A program made the position numbers and the translations under genes. From positions 36,741,277 through 36,805,276 of the forward strand of contig NC_134569.1 of NCBI RefSeq assembly GCF_050947875.1: a stretch of 64,000 nucleotides of DNA. The letters are read 5' to 3'. Origin of the DNA: Dermacentor variabilis. Taxonomy: Eukaryota; Arthropoda; Arachnida; Ixodida; Ixodidae. This document shows, piece after piece, positions 1 to 11,711 of this stretch (positions are counted from its first letter, which is position 1; every line of letters begins with the position of its first letter). The notes under the pieces were generated by a model, which ran no database searches, had not been told where the DNA came from, and saw only the letters and a list, made by a program, of their open reading frames with translations.

Positions 1-2630
1 AAACGAATCGTGCGGACGACACTGCATCAGCGAAGCACGCCCAGCGAACAGCACAAAGGGGAAAGCGATGAGTCAAGTTATGAAACATTGTCGGGTAAAG
101 GAAAGATGCGGGGAGGGTACGCGGGGGAGAGGAGGAAATGTGAGCGCGGTTGTGTGGGCGTGAAAGACGAAGAGAAGGGAAGGACGAGGAAGAATCACCA
201 GGGTGTGCAGGCGAGGAGGAGAGAAATCTAGGCGAACTGAAGAAGAGGAGAGGAAAGCAGACTAAGTGAGAAGGAGTGGACGACGGACGCGCTGTGTAGT
301 TCGACTCGCGTTGTGCGCGGAGAAAGCCTTGCCCGAAGTGTGGTGGGGATGCTGTTCGATTATCTTCTCGTTGACCCTCCGCCACTAATCGTAGTCCGGC
401 CAACTCGCATGGTCACTTGCGCCATCTGGTATCGATTGCGCGAAAGAGAGAAGGGCCGAGGCACACACCGAAGCGACAACGACTGATCTCGACGTGTGCC
501 ATGGGGTGTCCTTCTTGGCCCATCACCCTCCTACGACCCGCTTGCACACCGCGCATCATAAAACAGGAGAGTGACGCCTTCAGACGAGCGGCAGCAGCGG
601 CAAAGGCTACGCTTATGAAGACGCCGGCTACAGAAAAACGACCCAGAACGGGTGGGAAAAAAAGAATAAGCAGCGCCCTTACATGTCTCAGCGTTCCTGA
701 GGAAAGGTGGTCGCAAAGAGGCCTGGAACGCGCGGCTGTTGGCGCCAAATGAAAAGGCCGGCGCTGACGTCCGGGATGACGTGACGAAAATAGCGGCAAT
801 AAGAAGAATAAAAAACAACAGCGTCAGAAAAAGAAAGGAAAAAGAAAGCAGTACAAGCGCCAAATGAGAGAAAAAGAGAAAACTCTGGCCAGCGGTGCAG
901 GCCCACTGGGTGGCGACGAAGAGGACGCTCGCGACCCAGGCTTGAAGGACAAGGAAAAATGAGCGCCGGAATGCGCCCTTCTCGTCGAAGCGAGTCGTGG
1001 GAGGGCTCAGAAAGTGATAGCGGGCTCCTCTCGTGAGCTGTCAAGCTGTCCGCGTGCTGTTTCATTTCCGCTCCGCGATAATTTCGCCTCGTCGCCCGCG
1101 CGTACGGGTGTGTGGCGTGACGCTGCCACGGTCCGTTTCAACCGTCGCTTTCGATGCCATCGGTTTACTCGGCTGCAGCCGACGCTGGCAATGTCGTCAG
1201 CGCATTCGGCATTTCGTCATTTCTTGATCGCCGTCCACCTTCAGAAAAGTGCATATCGGAGAGTCTGTTTTCTAATAAAAACGCACGCATTTAATCAAGT
1301 GCAGGCGCTTATACGGGATGCCAGGCATCTAATTTCCTTGGTTCTGTAGCGTTCCTGCTATGTGGAAAATAATCAGTGGTTAATGAATACGTTTAGCGAG
1401 GTTACCAAATGCCCTCCAAAACCAGATTGGCGCGTCGTTAAATTTATTGACTGTTGGAGCATAACATCTCGATTATTAAGTGCGTTTACTTCGTGAAATG
1501 GCCCTCCGTATTTTATGCCGTCTTCGTTTTTACATTCAAGCGTTTTGTGATGTGTCACATTGGACTTATACGTTCCTGTTCATTAAGCCGCTATTATTGA
1601 AAATGCCTATCCATTTCACACGTCGATAAAAATCTCGCCTACATGAAAAAAAGAAGCTATTTTCATTATATAGGAAGCAAGTTCGACGCCACAGCGAACA
1701 GCGTCATTGAATGCCCAATAGCATCCCAAGAGTAACTTCTTCAGCGAACGGACAAAACATTGATTCGACGTAAACACAAGAACCTTGTATCCCGGTGACG
1801 TGTTTTACTCGGTTGTTCGGCAAGTGCTATAGACGCAGTTTGACGCCTATTCTCCTTTGCCATGGTCGCACAGCGGGAAGGCCTTTATTTTCAAACCAAG
1901 TCCTATTGTTTCTGCAACAGGCTTCAGTAGGTGACGTGCGGGACGATCGGTGCGCCGCTCCAGAATGCAGGGTTTCGCATTGTAAGCGCGAGCACATTGC
2001 TTCTACGTCGCCCTCCTGCCTTGTGGCATAGTCTCAATGCAATGTTTGCGCGAGGTCGCCTGTTCGGCCGACGCCGTAACACGGGTTCGCCGGCCCGAAT
2101 AGCCTTGCAGAGGGCAACCTGCCGTAGTAATAAAAGCATTTTACAGCCGGTGCTTTGAGGGAAGACTTATTGGAATTTACGAGAGGTGTTCCGTCCTCGG
2201 CAGAAAAACAAAGCGGACACCATTCTTGCCGGTGGCCAACTCGGCAGCGCAATCTACGTTTTAAGACTTCCTTGCTTTTTAGTCCCGCTTTCGCGGGCCC
2301 GTCTGTCTTCTATATTATTCTGAACAAGAAAGACAGTAAGGTTTATGGTTACGATTAACAAGGGTTCCTCAGTTTGTTGGTATGTAACAAGAAAAAAAGA
2401 CGACTTTAGAAACCAGTTAACGTGGATAAAGAAATAGCTTAACGTCGGCGTTTTAGTTTGAATTCTTGGTCCGTTCAATTTTTGCAGCTTTAATTTGTTC
2501 AGATTTTATCGCAGCTTTTCAGGAAGTAGCTAAGCCGTAGAGTGATCCCATACTTCAATCTCATTATCGTTCTCTGCAGACATTATCCTTACTTCAATTC
2601 ATATTCTCCCATCGTAATTTTATCGGTACC
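1..2630. other. Stretch without a recognised gene
   Basis: Bases 60-300 are strongly purine-rich on the + strand. Overlapping open frames on both strands at about 413-863 are arginine/serine-rich with no motif I recognise. The sequence becomes AT-rich after about 1240. I see no splice-bounded coding block and no transposon signature. Confidence 0.5.
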
Positions 2631-2695
2631 CGCCGTGGTAGCGCAGTCGTTTTCCTGCACTAGAGCTCTCAGGGTATACGAATCTCCATCTCGCC
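2631..2695 (+). repeat. Possible degenerate tRNA-like SINE head
   Basis: The sequence CCGTGGTAGCGCAGTCG resembles an RNA polymerase III A box of the Ruka head, and a weak B-box-like GGGTATACGAATCT follows about 30 bases later. No recognisable Ruka tail follows; the next 400 bases are T-rich and featureless. This is a weak call resting only on head similarity. Confidence 0.25.
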
Positions 2696-3116
2696 TTCCT
2701 GTTTGGTCTACACGCGGTATGACGCAGTGGGACACATGGTGCATATATATTGGGATATCAATGCGCGCTATTTTTATGAATATTTTTGCTGAAAGCATTG
2801 CCAAAGCTATGAGATGTGTGGAATTATTCAACGTCATCCAGATTTTACATTATTGTTGCATAAATGAACTCATATCAAACGATTGTATGTGTTGTGCTTG
2901 TAGTATAGTGTTGTGATTGTAGTGTCCAATTTTGCTTTTGTACCTACTTTTCGTTTTTCATAGCGCTAATTTTCACTAAGTTCATGTTTATAGTATTCCT
3001 TTCTATATGTTCTGCATTTCCAGTTTGTTTGCTTTTGTTGTAATTCACACTTACTTTTCTATCATTACTGCAGTTGCCGTTTCTTCCACATTTATTGACT
3101 CATATTTATACGCACT

Positions 3117-3276
3117 TGCGGCGGCCGCATGTTGATGGGGGCCAAATGCAAGAACTCCCGTGTACCAAGCATTGGGGTCCACGTTAAGTAACCTCAAGTG
3201 GTGAGAATTAATCCGGTTTCCACCACTACGGCGTGCCTCATAATCAAATCGTAGTTTTGGCCCGTAAAACCCCAGA
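3117..3276 (+). repeat. Ruka SINE, 5'-truncated tail
   Basis: This is the non-tRNA part of the tick SINE Ruka: the GGCGGCCGCAT junction that normally follows the tRNA-like head, a GGGGGCCAAATGCAAGAAC segment, a GTCCACGTTAAG segment, CCACTACGGCGTGCCTCATAATC, and the terminal GTTTTGGCCCGTAAAACCCC. The pol III head is missing, so this copy should be transcriptionally dead. Ruka is an established ixodid SINE; assignment is from memory of its tail. Confidence 0.8.
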
Positions 3277-3493
3277 ATTCTCTAAATTTCTCTCTGCACT
3301 TGACCATTCCTCACGTAAACCGACAGAACATGGGTATTTGAGGTGTTTAAATATAAAAGGAAAAAAAATATTAACAAGAAATTCCCACCAGCAGGCCCGA
3401 CCGCAGTTGGAGCATGACTCGTCAGCTTCCACTAGCCGCGACGTCGCTGTGTCTGGCCCCTAACACGGATCATGACGACAGTTCTCACGCGCC

Positions 3494-3622
3494 GTTATGC
3501 AAAAGCGCTCTGGTGTGCCGTGCTTGGGGTGCACAGAACCTCAGGTGATCAAAATTGATTCAGAGTCTTTCACTGCGTGGTCCCCCATAGCCAACTATGC
3601 AGTTTAGGGACGTTAAACCTCA
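3494..3622 (+). repeat. Ruka-type SINE variant tail
   Basis: A diverged relative of the copy 220 bases upstream, in the same orientation. It keeps the GGGTGCACAGAACCTCAGGTGATCAAAATT block and ends in GGGACGTTAAACC, the alternative 3' end used by related tick SINEs, where the upstream copy ends in CGTAAAACCCC. Two different subfamily ends in one kilobase suggest independent insertions. No head is visible. Confidence 0.6.
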
Positions 3623-3734
3623 CAGTTTAATTTTATTTAGCTATTTTTCTATATATTCAAGGTTATGCTCTTTCTTACGAGTGCGAGAGCACAGAATAAT
3701 AACATGGGATTGTGACTGCAGTACGTATCTTACA

Positions 3735-3910
3735 TCTCACTTTTGCGCTTTCTCAGAACGTCTGGTTTGCGCGAGCGGCTGTAAGTCAAGTAATGTCCGT
3801 ACACGTCACTAAACCTCTCTCCCTTCTCCCTCTTTCCCTTCTCCCTTCCCCCAGCGTAGAGTAGCCAACCAGACCCTTGACTGGTTAACATCCCTAGCTT
3901 CCTATATTCC
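3735..3910 (+). mobile_element. LINE 3' end (hairpin family, copy A)
   Basis: The last coding residues of a tick LINE are readable just before a TAA at 3782-3784 (LLRFLRTSGLRERL). They match the C-terminus of the copies near 7.9, 19.6 and 60.6 kb. A pyrimidine-rich 3' UTR follows, then the family hairpin at 3867-3886 (AACCAG, 8-base loop, CTGGTT), a TCCCT motif and a short CT run. Everything upstream of the last about 15 codons is absent, so this is a heavily 5'-truncated insertion. Confidence 0.75.
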
Positions 3911-6900
3911 TCTCTCTCTCTCCCACCACCCGATGCCTAATATTTGTACATCTAGTTAAATTGTTTTTTGTGCTCTCACAATACACACCACCTCTACTCC
4001 CCGGCTATTTCGGAAGAAACCAACAACAAAAAAGAAACACGTACGCAGAAAGCGACAGCGAAAGCTCCGCTCACGAAGCCATCCGCGGGTATCAAAATGA
4101 GCAATGACATTTACTACTCGTGCATAAAGTAATCAAGGGCGCTCTGAGTAACGCCAATTTATCATTACGTTGTTACAGCAGTTGACATCAGAATACAGAG
4201 CTAAATACATATTTCCATGCTGGCCGACCAGTTGACACGACGAGGAAATTCGTAGCACGCGACGTATGTGTGACTCCGTGTTTTCATATTTGTTTTCTTT
4301 AACAAAAACGTTAAAATTGAAAGTTGGTTTCTCCTTGTGTCTACCTGTTATCCGTCCAGCTGCCATGTTGAGTAAGCATCTCTGCGAGAGACCGGGCGGA
4401 TGGTTACGCAATAATGGAAATGTGAACCATCTTTGTTTTTCAATAACGCCGATTGAGATTTCCCTGTTTGAATTTCAGGCGTATCGCGCGTTTCGGTGAC
4501 GCAAAAGCATTGTGCTTTTGTCTTGTATATTTTTTTTCACGCGCATAAACAGTTGTTGCAAAACTATACATCAAAACAGATGCTTCGCGTAGATATTGTT
4601 TACACTGTAGTTTCCGCGCCAAAATATCTATCGGGGATAAAGGGCTATTAAGTGTAGAAATGAACCCACGTAGCCGTTGTATTCCTCGGCACGGTAATAA
4701 ACAAAGAGCATTAGACGCGATGTCCAATAGAACCGGCACATTATAACAAAATAACATTTAGTAAAGATTGAGTAGTTTCTGGCGTATATGTTTTGTCTTG
4801 CCGTTCTTTAGCATTACGTAACTCGGACGTGAACAAGTTTCATAATAGGAAAGCGCGCGTAAGGGGGCCCACCGCTTAGGCGCCCACATTAAAGACGACA
4901 AGCCACAGTTTCAAGCGTAGAATATATTATTCTTACAGTATTTTTACTGCGTTTTGAACTGGGCAAACTTTCTTATACCACTTGCATAAGTACACAATTA
5001 TTCGGATGAATTGCACGCCTTACATGTTATCGCGGCTCGTCAGTGTGCATCCGTCTTGCAACACAACGTACCGGCTGTCGTCTTCGTCGACAGGCTTAGC
5101 GCAACTCAAACAGTGCCTGAAAAATCAATCTCCCCTTCGCCTTATATATGACAACCGATACTAGCACAACGAGACGTAGAAGAGGAGAACCGCAAATAAA
5201 CGAAAGATAACAAGCAAACAGACACGACGGCGTAAGGCCAGCCAAGCCAGCCTTGAAAGCCGTGATAAGAAAAAAAGAACAAACAAGCGCTATCATGAGT
5301 AAAAAAGCAAAAAGAAAGCAAGGAAGGGAACGAAATAGCGATAGAGACGGTGCGCCAGGCTGACACAAGCAGGTATAACGTAAGAGACAAAAGCGCGCTA
5401 ACAAACCGATTGCCCGGCGAGAAAAAAAAAGTTCCTTGGGCTCCCCTCTCTATTGCGTCGACCCAGTAGCGTGGTCGACACCCGCGGTGTCAGAAAGAGG
5501 ACCTCCATTGAAACAACCCCGGGTCGGCGATGCCTTGCCTCCTTTTTCTCCTCACCCTTATGCTCTCACGTCGCGTCCAGCATGCTTGCTTCTTCTTGTG
5601 TTTCCCGCTTCTGTATGTCTGACCCACCGGCGCCTTTCTAGCTCCAGGGCATGGTATCTTCCTCGTTGCCCGAAGTGTCCTGTTTCGCGCCGCTTTTCGT
5701 TTGGGCTGCAACCTAAGAAGGCTCGTCCCTCTTCGAGAGCCAGGAGTCGACCGCCCCTCTCCCTCCGTTTCTTTCGTTCGTCGTTTCTCAGAAGTCCGTC
5801 TCCCTCTATATCCGCTCCCGTTGCTACTCGTGAGCGAATGCCTGCATTGGACTGGCGCGGGACCCCTTTTGTGGTTCCGCGCGCGCGCTCTCCCCGGTGG
5901 CGCCAGTGCAGAGAAACACATTGATTGCGCGAAAGCTTCGCGCGCTTCCTTCACGACGCATCCCCGAGGCTTGCAGCAACGGTGTATTTCGAGGGGAGAC
6001 GTAAATAAAAGCGAGTATAAGCAACCGTCTTCACGCACACACACGCACTTCCTCCCACACTTCACCCTCCAACACCTCCCCGCCCCCGAACCTCCTTTTC
6101 CGTTACAGCTCCCTATACCGCGCCTTGCGTGTGAAGCGTTTCCCCAACAGCACCGCTATCCGAGGTGACGTCAGTGGAAGGCGATCCGGGCAGACCTTTT
6201 GATTCCAGGGGTTTTTGTCGGGGTGGCAAGTGGCATTGAAAGCTCATGAGCGTCTCGACTGAATCGCGGCGGACGCGCGAGCTGCCTCCCCCCCTCCTCC
6301 CCACCGAGCCGATGAGGGCGATGGAAACAGCCTCCCTTGCGTGGTTCTCCTCCAACATCCTGCACAGCGATCCCCCTCATCGACTATTCCTGCGGAATGC
6401 ATGTGGCCGTGACAAGGGCTGCTTTAGAAATAGCAGCGAGAGGAAAGGAAAGGAGAAAACGTAATGAAAGGCGGGTCAGTGTGACGAGACAGGGAGAAGC
6501 TTCGAGAAGGAAAGAAAAATGAACGAGACGCGTGCATTGGTCAGCACGTAAAATCGCAGCTCGTCCCTTTGCATGTCGGCGTATCATTTCGTCACACCAA
6601 TCTTTACGACTAGATGCGTTGCCTTTAGCAAGGACATCCAGTCCCAGTGCAGTGCCTGCTGTCACGGACACAGTTTTGCTGTTGTCATTACTTCGGCTAA
6701 ATAATTACCATCGGGAATTTTCTGCTACCAGACTGCAGGTTGTGATTGCTAAAAATTTGCGTTTTATCGCTGTAGCGGTTTTTCTCGAGGGCTCACTCAG
6801 ACTTCCGTTTCACGTTAACTACATCCGTGACGGACATGGGTCAGCAAAGGACCGGGCAGATTTATTTATTTATTTATTTATTTATTATGATACTATAAAT

Positions 6901-7386
6901 AGCCTGACAGCATTGCTGTATGGGGGATGTTACAGAAAAAAAAAACGCGAATAGTGGTTGAAAGGGGGAAACACCAAGAAACACACCAAGAGCCTAGTTT
7001 CTACAAGTCAGGATAAGCGCTACCTTATAACTTCACTGCAGCAAATATACACCGTCAAGCGCATCATTACTTTGTTAATCTAACTGATTGTTTAACTCTT
7101 CCATTTTGAAGCATATAGTTTTCTTCGCCTGTATTACCCGTTCCCGTGCTGGTACATTCAGCACTAAAGGCACTTATTCTTTCTTCGATGCTTGTTATAT
7201 AGGTATAACGAGAATTACTGCTGTTAATAAGAGAGCTAATTTATGGAGGCGTTTTATGTGACAAGTGCTGTAAATCCGTGTATAGACATATCCTATCTTG
7301 CAATTGCCAGCGCAACACTGCCTTCTCAGTAGTTATTTAAACATTTAGTTCTAGCCCCTTCTTAAAATACTTATGAGTGCTTTCAG
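3911..7386. other. Stretch without a recognised gene
   Basis: Contents: an A-rich tract at 5160-5420; a C- and CT-rich block at 5440-6130 with long arginine/serine-rich frames on both strands (5436-5924 and 5701-6168 on +, 5490-6065 on -) that match nothing I know; a lone TGACGTCA palindrome (CRE-like) at 6166-6173; and a (TTTA)n microsatellite at 6860-6887. The C-rich block could be a promoter or first-exon region, but nothing confirms that. Confidence 0.45.
6860..6887 (+). repeat. (TTTA)n microsatellite
   Basis: About seven uninterrupted TTTA units, 28 bases. No flanking LINE 3' end was recognised. Confidence 0.9.
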
Positions 7387-8024
7387 ATGGAAGCAGTCAT
7401 AAGTCTTTTGCCAGTTCCAATCCCCTTATCCAGAACCAACGCTGCAAGAAAGCATCATTTCGTGGCTAAAGCTATGACACGCAAATACTGGTCTACTCCC
7501 AAACTTCCGAAGTGTCATCCCCATAGGCTGGATCCATCCTTAAGGCTACCAATGTCATCAAAACTTTCCCGCTTTGAGGCCATAGTATTGTGCCGCCTCT
7601 GGCTCGGGATGGCAGTTACGAAGGCCTACTCGTTTCACATTGGAATGGGGGATACGCCCATGTGCGACTCTTGTGGAACCACAGAAACTATTGAACACAT
7701 CCTGTCCCCAATACGACGTCGAGCGTGAAGCCCTCTGGACAGCATTGAACCAGCTGGACTCTAGACCATTTTCGGTGATGAAGATCCTCGGACCATGGCC
7801 TTACACGTCATTGGCACAGAAAGCCACGAAAGCGCTGTTGAAATGCCTCAAGTCTACAGGTCTTGGCAACCGCGCGTAGACTCGGTGCGAACCTTCAAAT
7901 GTGCGCGAAACTGTGCTCTCTATTTATCTCCTCTCTCTCTTCATCCCATACCCCATTCCCCCAGAGCAGAGTAGCAAACCGGACGTGCGTCTGGTTAATC
8001 TCCCTGCGTTTCTTGTCTTCTATT

Positions 8025-8077
<53 letters not shown>

Positions 8078-8078
8078 A
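7387..8078 (+). mobile_element. LINE C-terminus and 3' UTR (hairpin family, copy B)
   Basis: This is the end of a non-LTR retrotransposon pol protein. It starts in the RNase H-to-tail linker (IPLSRTNAARK), continues through a helical tail, and contains a C-terminal zinc-type motif (CDSCGTTETIEHIL). A frameshift near 7710 then moves the frame to one ending KATKALLKCLKSTGLGNRA at a TAG near 7878. The 3' UTR contains the family hairpin at 7977-7996 (AACCGGACG, TG, CGTCTGGTT, one G-T wobble) followed by TCCCTGC and a (CT)n array at about 8024-8076. The element belongs to the RNase H-bearing I/Jockey-type superfamily. It is 5'-truncated and inactive. Confidence 0.85.
8024..8076 (+). repeat. (CT)n microsatellite at LINE 3' end
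   Basis: About 26 CT units. The array begins about 15 bases after the TCCCTGC motif of the LINE copy just upstream, in the position where other copies of the family carry GATA or CTTC arrays. Confidence 0.9.
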
Positions 8079-8204
8079 TGACTGCTTACGTGTGGCAACG
8101 GAAAAGCATTTATACCGTTTTGGGCCTCCAACATCGTGAACGCGCTCATTGCACGCATGAACGCGCTCATAAACGTACGCACTAGGCACACTTGGAAAGA
8201 ACTG

Positions 8205-8300
8205 TGGAACCGCCGTGGCCTTGACAGAAGCGTGCTCGTCTCGCAGCACGGAGGACCGGGTTTGATTCCCAGCCAGACCAAAATGTGCAAAAATTTTTTT
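8205..8300 (+). repeat. tRNA-derived SINE head
   Basis: A GTGGCC A-box-like start and a canonical B box (GGGTTTGATTCC, 8258-8269) flank a CGTCTCGCAGCACGGAG anticodon-arm-like sequence. It ends in CAGACCAAAATGTGC and a T8 run, a pol III terminator-like tract. Cloverleaf pairing is too poor for a functional tRNA. Just upstream, TGAACGCGCTCAT occurs twice (starting near 8137 and 8158). Confidence 0.6.
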
Positions 8301-8639
8301 TCCAAGGCCATAAGGTTTAACTTGTTTAAAGGAACCTCCCTCAGAAATTTGACGTCAGTCCGAGCGTTTTTTGAAGTGTTCTTACTCTTAGTGGTGTCGG
8401 CCGTTTTAGTAGCATCTCTCGGTCACGCCGACGGATTTTCGCGTAATGGGACATATCTTGTTCTCGCGTTAATAAACGTTGGCCTCCATAAACATAAATG
8501 TGTGGCCCTACTTGCGAATTACTGAAAAACGCAAATATAAATCGCATTTTCTCACATTTAATTCGTTTTTGTGCTCTTACAACAGCGCGGATCACTTGCC
8601 CGTTACAGCTTTAAGAAAGTGTCTTGATAATGTCAATGA

Positions 8640-8935
8640 GTGACCATGAAATGTGCGATGATAACGAAGCCAGGAACTCACTCGGTTATGCATTTGATGT
8701 TCCGCGTATTTTCAGTGGCATTACCATTAATACTAACGCATGAAACCTCATGGGTTCACACGAAACCTCACACTACAACCTGACACTGAGAAGGCACAAA
8801 ATGAGAATCTCTATCTTTGCGTTTACAAAACTAACACAAAAAATTGGAGGACGCTTACGCTTCGCCTTCAAGAGTGGAATGCGATAGCGTTATCGCAAGG
8901 GTATTGGGGCATCCTCGCACCGGTCGTCTCTGCAC
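8640..8935 (+). repeat. Probable dispersed tick repeat
   Basis: The block around 8850-8900 (ACGCTTACGCTTCGCCTTCA, then GATAGCGTTATCGC, itself an imperfect palindrome) is one I recognise as recurrent in tick genomic and transcript sequence. I cannot assign it to a class. Boundaries are approximate. Confidence 0.35.
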
Positions 8936-8969
8936 GGCCCCAATGCGCTCGAACGAGACGAAGGGGAGT

Positions 8970-8995
8970 GGATGGATGGATGGATGGATGGATGT
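8970..8995 (+). repeat. (TGGA)n microsatellite (LINE tail)
   Basis: About six TGGA units at the 3' tip of the reverse-strand LINE, consistent with a repetitive tail made at insertion. Confidence 0.85.
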
Positions 8996-9995
8996 TATGA
9001 GCGTCCACTTTTGGAACGGGGCGGTGGTTTGCGCCACCAAGTTCTTGCTATTATACTGCCTAATGTCCTACCTAAGTTAAACAATAAAAAATAAAAAAAG
9101 AAAGACTATAAACTCCCACACCCAAACTTTCGGATCCCCTATTGCTAACTGTGCTTTTGTACGTCTCCGTTTTTTGTCGTTTCCCTACTTTTCGTCCACC
9201 AATCCTCCAATCGCCTCCTACTAATGCCTATTACGGACAAGTTTGCTTTTCCACTGCTCCTGCTGAACCCCAGGGCTTCAAGGAGGCCAGTGGTGCCTAA
9301 ATCGCCCGCTGGGTAGACGTCTTCACATTCTAATAAAACATTCTCCATTGTTTCCCTAGCTTTACTGCAGCAAGCACATGCTCCTTGTTCCTTCTTATAT
9401 CTCGCTTTGTAGGTGCGTGTTCTAAGGCATCCCGATCTCGCTTCGAAAAGTAATGAGCTTCCCTTTGAGTTACCATAAATTGTTTCTTTCCTGATTTCGT
9501 TATTTCCTCTTAAGTAGTTACTCATGGCATGTTTCCTTTCCATTGCCGCCACCCATGAGATTATTTCAGCCTCTCTGACTTTCCGCTTGACCGTCTTTGT
9601 TGCTGTATTGCCCACCCTACAGGCCACATACTTGCTGGTAAGCTTCCTAGTTCTTTTTCTCCACTGTGAATCAATGTTTTTCCTGTACAGATACCTGAAC
9701 ACTCTCCCAGCCCATTTACGTTCTTACATATTCCCTCAGGAGTTCTTCATACTCAATTTTACTGCGAGCTTCCCTCACTTCAAAACTAGTCCAGCCCATA
9801 TCACCCTGCACAGCTTCATTTGTAGTCTTCCCGTGAGCGCCCATTGCGAGGCGACCCACTGACCTTTGGTTCCCATCGAGTCCTGATTGTACCCCTGATT
9901 TAAAGCAAACAACCGCATTTCCAAAAGTCCTGGAACCACAACACCTTTCCACATACCTCGGAGGATCTCGTACTTATTGTATCCCCAGTAGCGGG
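8970..9995 (-). mobile_element. 5'-truncated LINE, C-terminal half and 3' UTR
   Basis: Read on the - strand, about 9990-9145 encodes the C-terminal part of a tick LINE pol: a segment ending MWKGVVVPGL, then FGNAVVCFKSGVQSGL, VGRLAMGAHGKTTNEAVQGD, VFRYLYRKNIDSQWRKRTRK, ARSGCLRTRTYKARYKKEQG, a zinc-type CACCSKARETMENVLLEC motif, and ISRRRLEDWW near the end. At least two frameshifts (near 9710 and 9900) split it over three frames. The 3' UTR runs 9144-8996 and ends in a (TCCA)n array at 8970-8995. No RNase H domain is visible, so it is a different family from the hairpin LINE. Confidence 0.85.
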
Positions 9996-9999
9996 CGAG

Positions 10000-10260
10000 T
10001 GGCGCGCCACCTGTCGGTTCAGCGCCGTACATTGCGAGGAGGGGATCTTCCGTGTTTCCCGCAAGATGGCTCTGCGTGTGCGCCAAGCGCCGAAGAAATT
10101 CAGCGGATACGTACTTCGCTACTCGTTTAACTATGATTTGTGTAATTTACATGCTCATAATTACCGATATACACCGCAGTATTACTTTTCGCGGCACGTT
10201 TATAAGGCAACACCGCATTCACTAGAGGTGATTTTGTCGTTCTTTGAGCCATCAAACTCA
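10000..10260. repeat. Probable dispersed tick repeat
   Basis: The block starting with GGCGCGCCACCTGTCGG and CGCAAGATGGC, and continuing through CTACTCGTTTAACTATG and ATAATTACCGATATACACCG to about 10250, resembles a repeat I recall from tick sequences. It carries no coding motif and may be a MITE- or SINE-like unit. It separates the reverse LINE from the forward LINE. Class and ends are unknown. Confidence 0.35.
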
Positions 10261-10500
10261 TGGCTAAATTCCAGACGCATCCAGACCCAGACGCCTCCGC
10301 TAACGCGGAGCCGTTCCTGGGTTAGAAAAATTGTTGTTGGGGTCTGTGGAGTGGGGTTTGTGGGCAGGATGTGCGTCGGCCGTCGTCATTGGGCTTTGAA
10401 GTCCAGAAAACCATGGTCTGCCTCCCTAGACAGTCGAGTCATCGTAGCAGATGTGAGACGGACGATGTGCGGTAATTGGTTTAGATTTTCCTCCCGGTAA

Positions 10501-11448
10501 ATGGCAGCTAATTTTTCGACTGGTCTTTGTGTCGCGACGTTCAACGTGCGTGGACTTAGCGGGCGTAGAAGGCAATGCCAAGTTAACCGTATTCTTATCG
10601 AAAATAATATTGACTTATTGGCCATTCAAGAAACAAAAATTGCAACTGGTGAATACACGGAGCAAATGGCTAACGTTTTCCGCCCTAGATATACCGTAAG
10701 TGTATGTCATGCGGCGGGTAGGTCTGGGGGCTGCCTTATTCTTTTAAGTAGCAGTATTGCTGTAGTTGAAGCCGTCACGTCATCCGAGGAAGGTAGAATG
10801 GTCCTCTGCGATTTTACTTTTTTAGAGATGCCTTGGAGGGCTATATGTGTTTATGCTCCGAACGTAGCACGGGAGCGGGAAGTCTCTTTTGGTGATATTC
10901 AGCAGTACTTGAATTGTGAAAGACATGTCATATTACTGGGTGATTTTAATTGTGTTTGCTTTCCAGAAGATAAATCTAAGTTGACTAGTGTTTGTGTTAA
11001 AAGTGCGTTGCTTTTAAGTTCGATTGTAAGGCAAGAAGAGCTAGAAGACATTGGTTATGTGTTGTCAAGCGAGAACCATACCATGTATACGCACTATCAA
11101 GGTCAGTTTCATGGCAGGCTAGACAGAATTTATGCTCCGTTAACGTTTGTAGCGTTATTTTCAAGTTATGAAGTGTTAAATGTTAGTTTTAGCGATCATT
11201 GCCTCGTTATGTCAACCATAGGAAAGAAACAAAACTCATCGAAATTCAGCTGGGACTTATGGAAGCTAAATGATAAGCTTTTGCAAGACGACGTTCTTCA
11301 AAAGGCGGTTCAAGAAAAGCTCGAAAATTTGCTCAGCATAACTACGTCAGCGTTCTTCATTGCAGAATGGGAACTCTTCAAAAGAGACGTTAAATTCACC
11401 GCGATTGAAATAGCATGCGTAGTCTATCACAAAAAAAAAAGAGCGTGA
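10501..11448 (+). CDS. LINE apurinic/apyrimidinic endonuclease domain
   Basis: A 315-residue open frame encoding an exonuclease-endonuclease-phosphatase fold domain, which nicks target DNA to prime reverse transcription. The signature residues are all present: N15 in FNVRGL, E44 in QETK, Y118 in VYAPN, D148 and N150 in GDFNC, D208 in GRLDRIY, and S231-D232-H233. The ATG at 10501 directly follows a TAA and sits about 10 residues before the fold begins, which is usual. The frame closes at a TGA just after a poly-lysine stretch encoded by an A10 run (11429 onward), a likely frameshift site that separates it from the RT. Although this domain alone is intact, the element as a whole is broken. Confidence 0.85.
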   Translation: MAANFSTGLCVATFNVRGLSGRRRQCQVNRILIENNIDLLAIQETKIATGEYTEQMANVFRPRYTVSVCHAAGRSGGCLILLSSSIAVVEAVTSSEEGRMVLCDFTFLEMPWRAICVYAPNVAREREVSFGDIQQYLNCERHVILLGDFNCVCFPEDKSKLTSVCVKSALLLSSIVRQEELEDIGYVLSSENHTMYTHYQGQFHGRLDRIYAPLTFVALFSSYEVLNVSFSDHCLVMSTIGKKQNSSKFSWDLWKLNDKLLQDDVLQKAVQEKLENLLSITTSAFFIAEWELFKRDVKFTAIEIACVVYHKKKRA

Positions 11449-11711
11449 GAAGGAATTACACCTTAGGCTAAAATATATGCTCAGCACAGAAAGCTCTTCG
11501 CCTGGCTTATTTTCGAAAGAAATCAAAGAAGTCTGAACTTGAAGTCATGGATGAACAAAAGTACAGGGGTGCGGTATTAAGGGCAAGGGCGGAGAGTTTA
11601 TGGATGGGAGAGACGCCTACCAAGCGAGCGACAAGTGACGAGAAGAAACACGTGGTTTCCAAAGAAATAACAGATATAAGTTATCAAGGGTAAGTCACTA
11701 GTGATGTTGGA

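Noticed and set aside
413..1065. Overlapping frames of 110-128 residues on both strands
   Set aside because: No domain, opposite-strand overlap, low-complexity residues; treated as chance frames.
5436..6168. Overlapping 150-190-residue frames on both strands
   Set aside because: Arginine/serine/proline-rich composition, mutual overlap on opposite strands and no motif; typical of CT-rich non-coding DNA.
8205..8280. Candidate tRNA gene
   Set aside because: Same reasoning: B box present, cloverleaf not formed, SINE-like tail follows.
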